Assembly: GCA_964517495.1 (NCBI GenBank)
Contig: CAZFER010000093.1
Location: 1-20,539, forward strand
DNA length: 20,539 bases
Direction: 5' to 3'
Origin: CAZFER01 sp964517495
Lineage (GTDB): Bacteria > Hinthialibacterota > Hinthialibacteria > Hinthialibacterales > Hinthialibacteraceae
Part shown: positions 1 to 8,181 of the stretch, piece after piece
How the letters are laid out: every line of letters starts with the position of its first letter
Numbering within the stretch: position 1 is the first letter of the stretch
Program-made: the position numbers and the translations under genes
The notes under the pieces: generated by a model
The model's database searches: none
What the model saw: the letters and a program-made list of their open reading frames with translations, nothing else
Told to the model about the DNA's origin: nothing

Positions 1-1
1 T

Positions 2-1102
2 CTATTATCGCTTTTGATACTTGTTCTGGCTTTTACACTCCGTCATTTCATTGCGCGTTGGTTGGTCGATATTCTTACTCGAATAACCTCACGAACCAAA
101 ACCTCTTTGGATGACGAACTGGTCGTCGTCTTTAAAACCCTTATTCCACCCTTGCGCCTTGCGATTTTACTGATCGGCATTTATTTTGCCTTTACCATTT
201 TCCTGGCAGGCCAAACGCTACCCATTGTACTTCAGAGCGTGAAAATCTTTTTACAGAGTCTCTTTTATCTGGTCATGCTGGGGAATATTGGTTGGGCGTT
301 TTGCCGGCTGACGGATTCTATAATCGATATGCTTTACCGGATTACCACACTGAAAGACACCTTGTTGGATAAAACCTTTGTTCCCATTGCGCGAAGCAGT
401 GCGAAGACCTTTTTTATTTTGATTTTGACTTTGCAAGGATTGTATTATTTCGAATTTGGGGCGTTGGTCAGCAGTTTGTTGGCTGCTGCCGGTGTTTCCG
501 GACTGGCCATTGGTTTGGCTGCTCAGGATACCATTAAAAACTTCTTCGGCTCTGTGGTGCTTCTGCTTGACCGGCCTTTCTCTGTCGGTGATTGGGTTAT
601 CGCTGGAGGTACGGAAGGAATTGTGGAATCAGTGGGGTTCCGTTCAACCAAGATAAGAACTTTTGGCAAAACCTTGATTACCATCCCCAATTCGCAAATC
701 GTTGACCGGGATATCGAAAATGTCAGCCGGCGAGGAGTGCGGCGCATATCCTTCACCCTTGGGGTTACTTACGACACCACGCCCAGCCAAATGCAAGAGT
801 TGATTCGCCGATTGCGTGACTTGCTGCGCAATGACGATGAAGTCTGGCCCAATACCATTTTGGTTCGCTTCACTGAGTTTGGCGGAAGTTCCTTGAACAT
901 CTTTATCTACTACTTCTCGAAAACCACCGTTTGGGATGAGCATTTAGCCCTGCGCGAAAAAATCAACTTAAAAATCATGCAAATCGTGGAAGACCTCGGA
1001 CTGGAAATTGCTTTCCCCACCCAAACCATTTACCTGCACGGCCAGGATGCCCTGAAGGATATGGAGAAGAGTGATACGGTAATATCGAAAGATGAGGAAT
1101 AA
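2..1102 (+). CDS. MscS-family mechanosensitive channel, 5' end cut by window edge
   Basis: Small-conductance mechanosensitive channel of the MscS family, an inner-membrane pore that opens under membrane tension to release solutes. The reading frame is open to the window edge (first full codon at base 2). The first possible start, a TTG at 14, lies inside a hydrophobic helix, so the true start is upstream and the N-terminus is missing. Counting from base 14, membrane segments lie near residues 1-18, 42-66, 76-98 and 131-150. They are followed by the pore helix, with the small-residue-rich GVSGLAIGLAAQD near 160-172, then the beta domain: DRPFSVGDWV near 186-195, GFRSTKIRT near 208-216, and IPNSQIVDRDIENVSRR near 224-240. 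A C-terminal alpha/beta region ends in a charged tail. The family call is secure; the subtype and the number of N-terminal helices are not. The next gene begins 209 bp downstream. Confidence 0.93.
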   Translation, partial: LLSLLILVLAFTLRHFIARWLVDILTRITSRTKTSLDDELVVVFKTLIPPLRLAILLIGIYFAFTIFLAGQTLPIVLQSVKIFLQSLFYLVMLGNIGWAFCRLTDSIIDMLYRITTLKDTLLDKTFVPIARSSAKTFFILILTLQGLYYFEFGALVSSLLAAAGVSGLAIGLAAQDTIKNFFGSVVLLLDRPFSVGDWVIAGGTEGIVESVGFRSTKIRTFGKTLITIPNSQIVDRDIENVSRRGVRRISFTLGVTYDTTPSQMQELIRRLRDLLRNDDEVWPNTILVRFTEFGGSSLNIFIYYFSKTTVWDEHLALREKINLKIMQIVEDLGLEIAFPTQTIYLHGQDALKDMEKSDTVISKDEE

Positions 1103-1311
1103 AGGAAGGTTGATGGAAAACTGAAAATCTCTATTTTTGTTATATGTATTCCCTGGATCCACCCATAAATGATGAATCTTAAAGGGACTTGGCTTAATCC
1201 TTCGATTGATTGTTTGTTCGAGTATGGTTGTTCGATTAATAATATTCCAAAAAAAGCCATTGGAATTAATTTCTCTTAAAAAGTGCGATTTCAACCAAAG
1301 GAGTAAGGAAA

Positions 1312-4300
1312 ATGCATCTTGTAAAACTCATTGCTGTAAGTCTACTGGTTTTAACTCCCAGTGTCGTTCAGTCCGAAACCGAATCGGCTCAAAAACAAGT
1401 TCAAGAGATCTTTCAATTAAGTGGTGTGCAAGGGGGATTGATTGTCTTGGTAGGAGTTGATGATGGCAGACTCACTGCTGCTTTAGGGCAAGAAGCACGT
1501 TTTGTTGTTCAGGGATTGGAGGTTGATGCTGAAAAAGTCCGCCAGGCTCGCGAAACTATTCGTTCGGTGGGGCAATATGGGCGAGTGTCAATCAGCCAAT
1601 GGGATGGTGAAAGCCTGCCTTATGCCGATGATCTGGTGAATTTGGTTGTCGCGCAAGAAACGAGGGATGTTGAATTGGATGAAATTCTGCGTGTCCTGGT
1701 TCCAAGGGGGGTGGCGTTGATCAAACAAGATGGTAAGTGGATGAAAAAAGTGAAACCGTGGCCCGAGGAAATGGACGAGTGGTCACATTATTTTTATGGG
1801 CCAGATAACAACGCGGTTTCTCATGATAAGGCTGTGGGCCCACCTCAGCAGATGCAATGGGTATGCGGTCCACCCTACGCGCGCAGCCATGAGATTAATT
1901 CAAGTATGGCAGCCATGGTGTCGGCGGAAGGGCGTATTTTTTACGTTTGGGACGAGGGGCCGCTTGGCCAGCCGGAAAAACGCTTTCCGTCGCAGTGGTC
2001 GCTTATTGCCCGGGACGCCTTTAATGGTATGCCGCTATGGAAGATGCCTATGCCCAATTGGGGGTGGAGTCAGTGGCATGATGAATCGCGGTGGGATAAT
2101 CCCAGAGATCGGGCGACCATGCTGCGTCAGTTGCCGCGGACGACGACGCGGCGAATAGTCGCTGCCGATGATAAGTTATTTGTAACGCTTGGTTATCAGG
2201 CCCCTGTTAGCGTACTCAATGCGGCAACCGGTGAACGGCTCCAAACCATTGAGAGAACAGACGGTACCGATGAGATTTTATTGGATGCTGAGGTATTGAT
2301 CCTGTGTGTTCGAGAGACCGAACGCCCTAAAAATAGCAAAAGGGATTTTAGGCTTAGTCAGAATCCGGGGCAAATCATGGCGGTTAATTCACAGAATGGT
2401 GAAATTTTGTGGCAAAGTGAACCGGATATGATTTCGCCTTTGACGTTAGCCATTAATGATAAGCATGTTTTTTATGCCAAATATGGTGAAGTTGTGTGTT
2501 TGGATCGAACCAATGGTAAACCACTATGGCGAAGTGAGCCTGTTGAAGGAAGGGGACAACAGGGAACATTGGTGGCGCAAGATAAAGTTGTACTTTTTGC
2601 CTATGGACCGGTGCCAGGAGAACCTGAGAAGAGAGGATATCAAACCATTCGCTATCACCAAGCCCATGCGTTTTCTGTGGAGACGGGCGAGAAACTTTGG
2701 TCAAGCCCACCTTATAGAGGCCCTAGTGGAAATGGCCTGGATGTTTTTGTGATTAACGGGCTTGCCTGGTTTGGTGTGGATAACAAAGAAAACTTACCTG
2801 ACCATTGGAGTGATACAACGACGCAACGGGTTGGATATGATCTATTAACGGGAAAGCCCACGCAGAAAGTTTCCGTCCCTAAATTGACAAGCCCTGGCCA
2901 TCATTACCGGTGCTATCGCAGCAAAGCAACAGAAAACTTTTTGCTTTTACCCAAACGGGGAGTGGAATTCTTGGATCTCGAGGGGGATGATCATATGCGG
3001 CACGATTGGCTGCGTGCTCCTTGTACATATGGTGTGATGCCAGCCAATGGCCTCCTTTATCTTGCTCCACATCAATGTGTCTGTTATCAGGGAGCGCTCA
3101 TGTCCAATTTTAATGCGCTCAAAGCGAAGTCAAAATCGGATGATCAATCAACGAATGAACTTGAAACTCAATCCCGTTTGATAAAAGGTCCAAAATTTGG
3201 GCAAATAAAAAAACGCGCTCCTCAAAAAGAAAATGGCCAAAACTGGCCCATGTATCGGCATGATCCGCGCCGCAGCGGCAGTATTAATACCACGGTGTCT
3301 GATCAATCAGAACAGCAATGGGAGGTGACATTAAGCAAACCGATCACCCCACCTGTGGTTGCTGGGGGAATATTATTGGTTATTGAGAAAGATAAACACA
3401 CCGTTCATGCATTGGATGCAAAAACTGGCGATACAATTTGGCAATATACGGCTGGAGCACGGGTTGATTCGCCTCCAACAGTTTACGGAGCGCTGGTATT
3501 ATTTGGCTCAGCGGATGGTTGGGTCTATTGCCTGGATCTTTCCGATGGTGCTGAGGTTTGGCGATTTTGTGCAGTACCTTATGAACGAAGGATTGGTGCT
3601 TTTGGACAAGTGGAATCGGCCTGGCCAGTTCATGGCAGCGTGGTTGTACAGAATGATGTGACAACGAAATTACAACGTCCATTGGTTTATTTTACCGCGG
3701 GCCGGTCGACCTATCTGGATGGAGGTATATATGTTTATGCCCTTGATCCATGGACCGGTGAGTTGATTCACCAAAACCACCTGAGTGGACCGCGTCCTGA
3801 TCCCTATAAGGATGAAGGAGGAGCGGGATATATGGACGGCTCCAAATCTGATATTTTGGTGAGTGATGGTGCTGATCTTTTTTTACTTCAAGAGCGTTTT
3901 CGCAGTGATTTGAAGCGATTACCCGCTCCCATGCAGCAACTTGAAAGAGAACGGGGAGGCTTTCGTATTTATCCACCAGCCCCTGAGCGGGAATCCAGTG
4001 CCAAGCGTTTGATTTCCACTCGTGGTTTTCTGGATGATTCTTACAATGAAGGGACCTACTGGACTTACAGCGCGCGTTGGCCCGGCTGGGACAGGCACAT
4101 GGGACGTGTTTCCACGTATGGCCAGATTCTCTCATTTGATGAGGATCGGCTATATGGTGTTCATGCATTCTATACATCCGTTCGTGTGCGCCGGGGATTC
4201 TTTCCTGAGGAAAAAGGTTACCGGTTATATGCCCGTGACCATGATGCCGAAAAAGACAGATGGTCCATATTTATCCCGGTTCGTGTTCGAGCCATGGTGG

Positions 4301-4551
4301 CGGCAAAAGAGAAACTGTTTGTTGTTGGACCACCGGATGTAATACCTGAAGATGATCCCTTGGCCGCGTTTGAAGGACGAATGGGTTCCCTATTGTGGTC
4401 CTTCTCCTGCATGGATGGTAAAAAACTGGGAGAGGTTGCCAAACTGAGTGCCCCACCTGTTTATGATGGATTGATCGCTGCGAATGAAAAACTGTATATG
4501 AGTTTGGAGGATGGCCGGGTGCTCTGTTTCGGTGAAAAGAGCGCTGAATAG
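1312..4551 (+). CDS. Exported double PQQ-like beta-propeller protein with N-terminal degenerate methyltransferase-like domain (paralog A)
   Basis: 1079-aa exported protein. A signal peptide covers about residues 1-21. Residues about 28-145 look like a Rossmann methyltransferase: GGLIVLVGVDDGRLTAAL at 41-58 stands where SAM motif I would be, and LPYADDLVNLVV at 102-113 resembles a later motif. The second glycine of motif I is replaced (GVDDG), so SAM use is doubtful. DEWSHYFYGPDNNAVS (155-170) opens the propeller part. Blades carry PQQ-like repeats such as LDAKTGDTIWQY and LDLSDGAEVWRF. A second propeller starts at NWPMYRHDPRRSG (644-656). Between them lie four cysteines, 534, 571, 589 and 591, conserved in the next gene. 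Whether PQQ or any cofactor binds is unknown; BamB-like scaffolding is an alternative. The start is supported by AAAGGAG at 1297-1303. The paralog follows after 82 bp, so the two are probably co-expressed. Confidence 0.9.
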   Translation: MHLVKLIAVSLLVLTPSVVQSETESAQKQVQEIFQLSGVQGGLIVLVGVDDGRLTAALGQEARFVVQGLEVDAEKVRQARETIRSVGQYGRVSISQWDGESLPYADDLVNLVVAQETRDVELDEILRVLVPRGVALIKQDGKWMKKVKPWPEEMDEWSHYFYGPDNNAVSHDKAVGPPQQMQWVCGPPYARSHEINSSMAAMVSAEGRIFYVWDEGPLGQPEKRFPSQWSLIARDAFNGMPLWKMPMPNWGWSQWHDESRWDNPRDRATMLRQLPRTTTRRIVAADDKLFVTLGYQAPVSVLNAATGERLQTIERTDGTDEILLDAEVLILCVRETERPKNSKRDFRLSQNPGQIMAVNSQNGEILWQSEPDMISPLTLAINDKHVFYAKYGEVVCLDRTNGKPLWRSEPVEGRGQQGTLVAQDKVVLFAYGPVPGEPEKRGYQTIRYHQAHAFSVETGEKLWSSPPYRGPSGNGLDVFVINGLAWFGVDNKENLPDHWSDTTTQRVGYDLLTGKPTQKVSVPKLTSPGHHYRCYRSKATENFLLLPKRGVEFLDLEGDDHMRHDWLRAPCTYGVMPANGLLYLAPHQCVCYQGALMSNFNALKAKSKSDDQSTNELETQSRLIKGPKFGQIKKRAPQKENGQNWPMYRHDPRRSGSINTTVSDQSEQQWEVTLSKPITPPVVAGGILLVIEKDKHTVHALDAKTGDTIWQYTAGARVDSPPTVYGALVLFGSADGWVYCLDLSDGAEVWRFCAVPYERRIGAFGQVESAWPVHGSVVVQNDVTTKLQRPLVYFTAGRSTYLDGGIYVYALDPWTGELIHQNHLSGPRPDPYKDEGGAGYMDGSKSDILVSDGADLFLLQERFRSDLKRLPAPMQQLERERGGFRIYPPAPERESSAKRLISTRGFLDDSYNEGTYWTYSARWPGWDRHMGRVSTYGQILSFDEDRLYGVHAFYTSVRVRRGFFPEEKGYRLYARDHDAEKDRWSIFIPVRVRAMVAAKEKLFVVGPPDVIPEDDPLAAFEGRMGSLLWSFSCMDGKKLGEVAKLSAPPVYDGLIAANEKLYMSLEDGRVLCFGEKSAE

Positions 4552-4563
4552 TACGTTAATCCT

Positions 4564-4575
4564 TTTCAATTGAAA
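4564..4575. promoter_or_regulatory. 12-bp palindrome TTTCAATTGAAA, candidate operator (copy 1)
   Basis: A perfect 12-bp palindrome in the 82-bp gap between the two propeller genes, ending 58 bp before the start of paralog B. The identical 12 bases recur at 9659-9670 upstream of the oxidoreductase gene, and in both places a GCATTG follows within 4-6 bases. Position, symmetry and repetition suggest a binding site for a dimeric regulator. The regulator is not in the window, and AT-rich palindromes can arise by chance. Confidence 0.4.
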
Positions 4576-4633
4576 TACAACGCATTGAAAATCTTTTGGA
4601 ACAGAGAGATTAAAAAAATAGGGGAGTTATTTC

Positions 4634-7600
4634 ATGATACAAAATAATGCTTTTGATATTTATTCGTCCCATAAGAAAAAATCCCGCTTCCAAGAAATCG
4701 GCTTGCGTATCTTTTGGGGATTATGTGTTTCCAGTCTGATTATGTTTAATGCGGCAAGTTTTGCTGAGTCTGTGAAAGATCATGCCAAGGCCATTGTGGA
4801 TAATGGGGGTGTTGCAGGAGGGCTGATTGTTCATATTGGCTGTGGCGATGGATCATTGACTAAAGCATTATCCGTGAATGGACGCTTCCTGGTCCAAGGG
4901 CTTGCGAATGATAAGAGTGAATTGGATCGAGCGCGAAAAACAGTAAAGGATGCAGAACTATATGGTGGTATTTCAATCCGTTTATTGGAAGAAGAGAGAT
5001 TGCCTTACGCGGATGATATGGTGAATATTATCGTGAATGAACGTCCTGGAACGGTAGCTGAAACAGAGTTGATGCGTGTGTTGGTTCCAGGTGGAATGCT
5101 ATTGACGGCACACGATGATGGATGGAAGAAAACCATTAAACCAAAATCTGAGCAAAGAGATGAATGGACTCATTTTCTTTATGACTCTTCTAACAACGCG
5201 GTTTCAAAAGACAACATTGTTGGACCACCCAAAAGTTTACGCTGGGCTTGTGGACCTGAATACTCACGCAGTCATGAACACCTGGCGAGTGTTAGTGCGA
5301 TGGTGAGCGGGAATGGTCGCGTGTTTTATATTATTGACGAAGGACCTATAGCGGATGTGTATGCCTCTGCAGCGTGGAAACTGGTTGCGAGAGATGCTTA
5401 TAACGGGGTATTGTTATGGGAATATCCCATTGGACTATGGGAAAGCCAGGTCCGGGGATTTCGCAGCGGTCCAGTGGACCTCGCTCGCCGATTGGCCGTT
5501 AATGGCGATCGTGTTTATGTAACCCCATCCATGGGAGAGCGTGTCGCTGTTATTGACGCCATGACAGGCGAGGAGAGAAGAAGACTTAAAGGATCTGAAG
5601 GCGCGCGGGAGATTTTGATTGACAAGGACATGGTGATTATTGTTGCCGATAATTTAACCGCTGAAGATCATCAGCAGCGCCGTTTGTGGTTTGAGGAACG
5701 GGCGGAAAAAATGACTCACTATCAATACCCACGAGTCCCTATCAAGGAATTTGGTGTTCGGAGGCTGATAGCATATTCGGAAAAGAGCGGGAAACAACTT
5801 TGGGAAAAAGAGGATAATGATACGAAGGATATGCTTCCGGCCGTCACGGCTGTGAAAAGTGGGGTTGTATGCCTGCATAATTACGAGCATTTAATTTGCC
5901 TGGAGCGTGAAACGGGAGAAGAAAAATGGCGTTCCGCCCGCCAAATGCCGCCCTCGCGGGTGACCTGGTCGGCACCGACGATGGTGATTGCCAACGATGT
6001 GGTTTTAGTTGGAGATAGAGCGGATCTATCCCCGGTCAAACCGGGGGTGGGAAAAGACGCTTGGGTGGTGGAAAATTCACATAAAGGGAAAGCTAAACCT
6101 GCCGAGGTGATCGCTTACGATATTGAGGATGGCCAGCAATTGTGGCAGGCAGAATGTTTTGAGAATTATGATTGCCCATTTGATATTCTGGTGTTGGATG
6201 ATGTGGTGTGGACGGGGAAGGTTTTGGGAACTCAAGATCCGGGTTTCGTGGAAGGACGTGATTTGCACACGGGTGAAATCGTGGCCCGCTTGGAAAGTGA
6301 TCTCAAATATTTTGTCCCCGGGATGGGGCATCACCGATGCTATCGCAATAAAGCGACAGAACGGTTTCTTTTGACGGGACGTTCCGGAATTGAATTCATA
6401 GAACCTTCCACAGGCCGCAAGATTGCGCATCATTGGGTGCGAGGCAGTTGCCAATATGGGATCATGCCTGCTAATGGCCTCACCATTGCGCCACTGCATT
6501 CCTGTGCGTGTCATATCACCGGCAAACTGACGGGTATCAATGCATTGGCTGCTGAATCCAATTATCCTTCCGAACCCGAGCCTAACGAATCACGGCTGGA
6601 AAAAGGGCCAACGTATGGCAAGCAGGGGAAACCCGCGAGTAAAAACGATTGGCCGATGTATCGTAATGATGCATCTCGCAGCGGTTTTTTGGATGTGCCA
6701 CTATCACACCAGGTTCAATTGGCATGGTCAACCAAGGTTGGCGAATCTCTTACCCCGCCGATTGTAGGTGATGGGAAAGTATTTTGCGCCGATAAACGGA
6801 GCCATACTGTTATAGCGCTGAATCAAAACAATGGGGATGTGATGTGGGAGTTCATCACGGATGGCCGGATTGATTCATCGCCCAGTTATCATCAAGGCCG
6901 ATTGGTGTTTGGATCATCAAGCGGTTATGTGTATTGCCTGGATGCGGAAACAGGCATGCTGGGGTGGAAGTTCCGCGCTGCACCCACCACAGCCCAGATT
7001 GTGTCACGGGGGCAATTGGAGTCACTTTGGCCTGTTCATGGAAGCGTATTGATCAAGGATAATAAAGCCTATTTCGCGGCAGGACGTTCATCGTTTTTAG
7101 ATGGCGGAATTCTATTGTATGCATTGGATGTGGCGACGGGTGAGGTACTCGCCTCTCGACAGTTTAATAGTTTGGATCCTCAATCGGGAGAGCAACCAAA
7201 AGACATCGTAATAAGTTTTAACTATGACGCTCCAAGGGTTGCCCTCCCTGGGATTTTTTCTGCCGATGGTGATGATATCTTTATGCGGCATTTGAGGTTT
7301 GATTCTTCCTTCGTCTCAAAGGAATTAAACAAAAAGCACTTGTATTCATCGGCGGGTATTCTTGACCACACATGGTGGCATCGCACCTATTGGCAATACG
7401 GGACAAAAATGGGCGCAGGTTATCATGGTTGGCATCTTTCCGGTAATGAAACACCCGCTGGCCGAATTCTTGTTTTTGACAATCAACATGTTTATGGCTA
7501 TGGGCGTAAACTGTATGATAAGCAGCAAGGAGGGCACATGTCAGAGGTTGGCCCGGATTATCATTTATTCTGTGAACCGATTAATACTTCAAGCGAAGCC

Positions 7601-7912
7601 GCACGTCGAAAACCCGGACAGAAAGAACAAAATCAGAACACCGATCGAATATTAAACTGGTCCGCATCCACCGGCAACCCTGTGGTGGCCATGGTGTTGT
7701 CGTCAGACGTTTTGTTTGCCGCCTCCACCTCAAAACCATGGCAAGAAAAAATAAAACCAGGACAGCTGGTTGCGGTAAATCCAAAAAGCGGTGAGGTGTT
7801 GAAAGAAATCACTTTAAATGTTGCACCAGTGTTCGATGGAATGGCTGTGGCGAATAAGAGCCTTATTATTGCTTCACAAGATGGCCGTATAACGTGTTTG
7901 ACATGTCGTTGA
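4634..7912 (+). CDS. Exported double PQQ-like beta-propeller protein with N-terminal methyltransferase-like domain (paralog B)
   Basis: 1092-aa paralog of the preceding gene with the same architecture. A long charged N-region precedes a hydrophobic segment (about 23-42), with a plausible signal-peptidase site after ASFA (44). The methyltransferase-like domain spans about 50-165 and keeps a better motif I, GGLIVHIGCGDGSLTKAL (62-79), plus LPYADDMVNIIV (123-134). DEWTHFLYDSSNNAVS (176-191) and RDAYNGVLLW (253-262) lead into the first propeller. Cysteines 569, 606, 624 and 626 repeat the spacing of paralog A exactly. The second propeller starts at DWPMYRNDASRSG (672-684) and includes YCLDAETGMLGWKF (767-780). 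GGGGAG at 4621-4626 supports the start. No terminator is visible downstream, and 269 bp separate it from the isomerase-like gene. Family assignment is firm at fold level; catalytic role, cofactor and substrate are unknown. It may oxidise a sugar or alcohol, or act as a scaffold. Confidence 0.9.
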   Translation: MIQNNAFDIYSSHKKKSRFQEIGLRIFWGLCVSSLIMFNAASFAESVKDHAKAIVDNGGVAGGLIVHIGCGDGSLTKALSVNGRFLVQGLANDKSELDRARKTVKDAELYGGISIRLLEEERLPYADDMVNIIVNERPGTVAETELMRVLVPGGMLLTAHDDGWKKTIKPKSEQRDEWTHFLYDSSNNAVSKDNIVGPPKSLRWACGPEYSRSHEHLASVSAMVSGNGRVFYIIDEGPIADVYASAAWKLVARDAYNGVLLWEYPIGLWESQVRGFRSGPVDLARRLAVNGDRVYVTPSMGERVAVIDAMTGEERRRLKGSEGAREILIDKDMVIIVADNLTAEDHQQRRLWFEERAEKMTHYQYPRVPIKEFGVRRLIAYSEKSGKQLWEKEDNDTKDMLPAVTAVKSGVVCLHNYEHLICLERETGEEKWRSARQMPPSRVTWSAPTMVIANDVVLVGDRADLSPVKPGVGKDAWVVENSHKGKAKPAEVIAYDIEDGQQLWQAECFENYDCPFDILVLDDVVWTGKVLGTQDPGFVEGRDLHTGEIVARLESDLKYFVPGMGHHRCYRNKATERFLLTGRSGIEFIEPSTGRKIAHHWVRGSCQYGIMPANGLTIAPLHSCACHITGKLTGINALAAESNYPSEPEPNESRLEKGPTYGKQGKPASKNDWPMYRNDASRSGFLDVPLSHQVQLAWSTKVGESLTPPIVGDGKVFCADKRSHTVIALNQNNGDVMWEFITDGRIDSSPSYHQGRLVFGSSSGYVYCLDAETGMLGWKFRAAPTTAQIVSRGQLESLWPVHGSVLIKDNKAYFAAGRSSFLDGGILLYALDVATGEVLASRQFNSLDPQSGEQPKDIVISFNYDAPRVALPGIFSADGDDIFMRHLRFDSSFVSKELNKKHLYSSAGILDHTWWHRTYWQYGTKMGAGYHGWHLSGNETPAGRILVFDNQHVYGYGRKLYDKQQGGHMSEVGPDYHLFCEPINTSSEAARRKPGQKEQNQNTDRILNWSASTGNPVVAMVLSSDVLFAASTSKPWQEKIKPGQLVAVNPKSGEVLKEITLNVAPVFDGMAVANKSLIIASQDGRITCLTCR

Positions 7913-8181
7913 TACGGGGAAAAAGTTCTTTTTTGCGATTTTCGCTAGATTTCTCGAGTCAAGGCATGATAGAATCAAAATATATTCAAAAACGGACTAA
8001 TTTCCCAGTGGGACGAGGAAATAGTGGACAAATGCACTTTTAAACAGTGGGGGCTATGGAAGAAACCGTTTTATATCTGCTCACTTAAAGATAAACACGA
8101 GATTTTTTTAATCCTGTGTTATTGGGAGTTGATTTATCAAGAGAATTACTACATCTATCCAATGGTATGGAGGATATCATC
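7913..8181. other. Intergenic region between paralog B and the isomerase-like gene
   Basis: This 269-bp stretch holds no convincing gene. The upstream extension of the downstream reading frame to a GTG at 8116 has no ribosome binding site and encodes no recognisable segment. A short GCGA/TCGC hairpin near 7935 has no T-tract after it, so I do not call it a terminator. No clear promoter is visible. Confidence 0.4.
8169..8173 (+). promoter_or_regulatory. Shine-Dalgarno GGAGG that decides the start at 8182
   Basis: GGAGG sits 8 bases before the ATG at 8182. It favours that codon over the in-frame ATG at 8167, which overlaps it, and over the GTG at 8116. The resulting protein begins MCEHCNRREFLG, placing the twin-arginine motif close to the N-terminus as expected. 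Confidence 0.7.

Noticed and set aside
1214..1235. Direct repeat TTGTTCGA twice, 14 bp apart, before propeller paralog A
   Set aside because: Eight-base repeats are common in AT-rich intergenic DNA, and no promoter or third copy supports a binding site.
7935..7947. GCGA/TCGC mini-hairpin after propeller paralog B
   Set aside because: Four-pair stem with no following T-tract is too weak to call a terminator.
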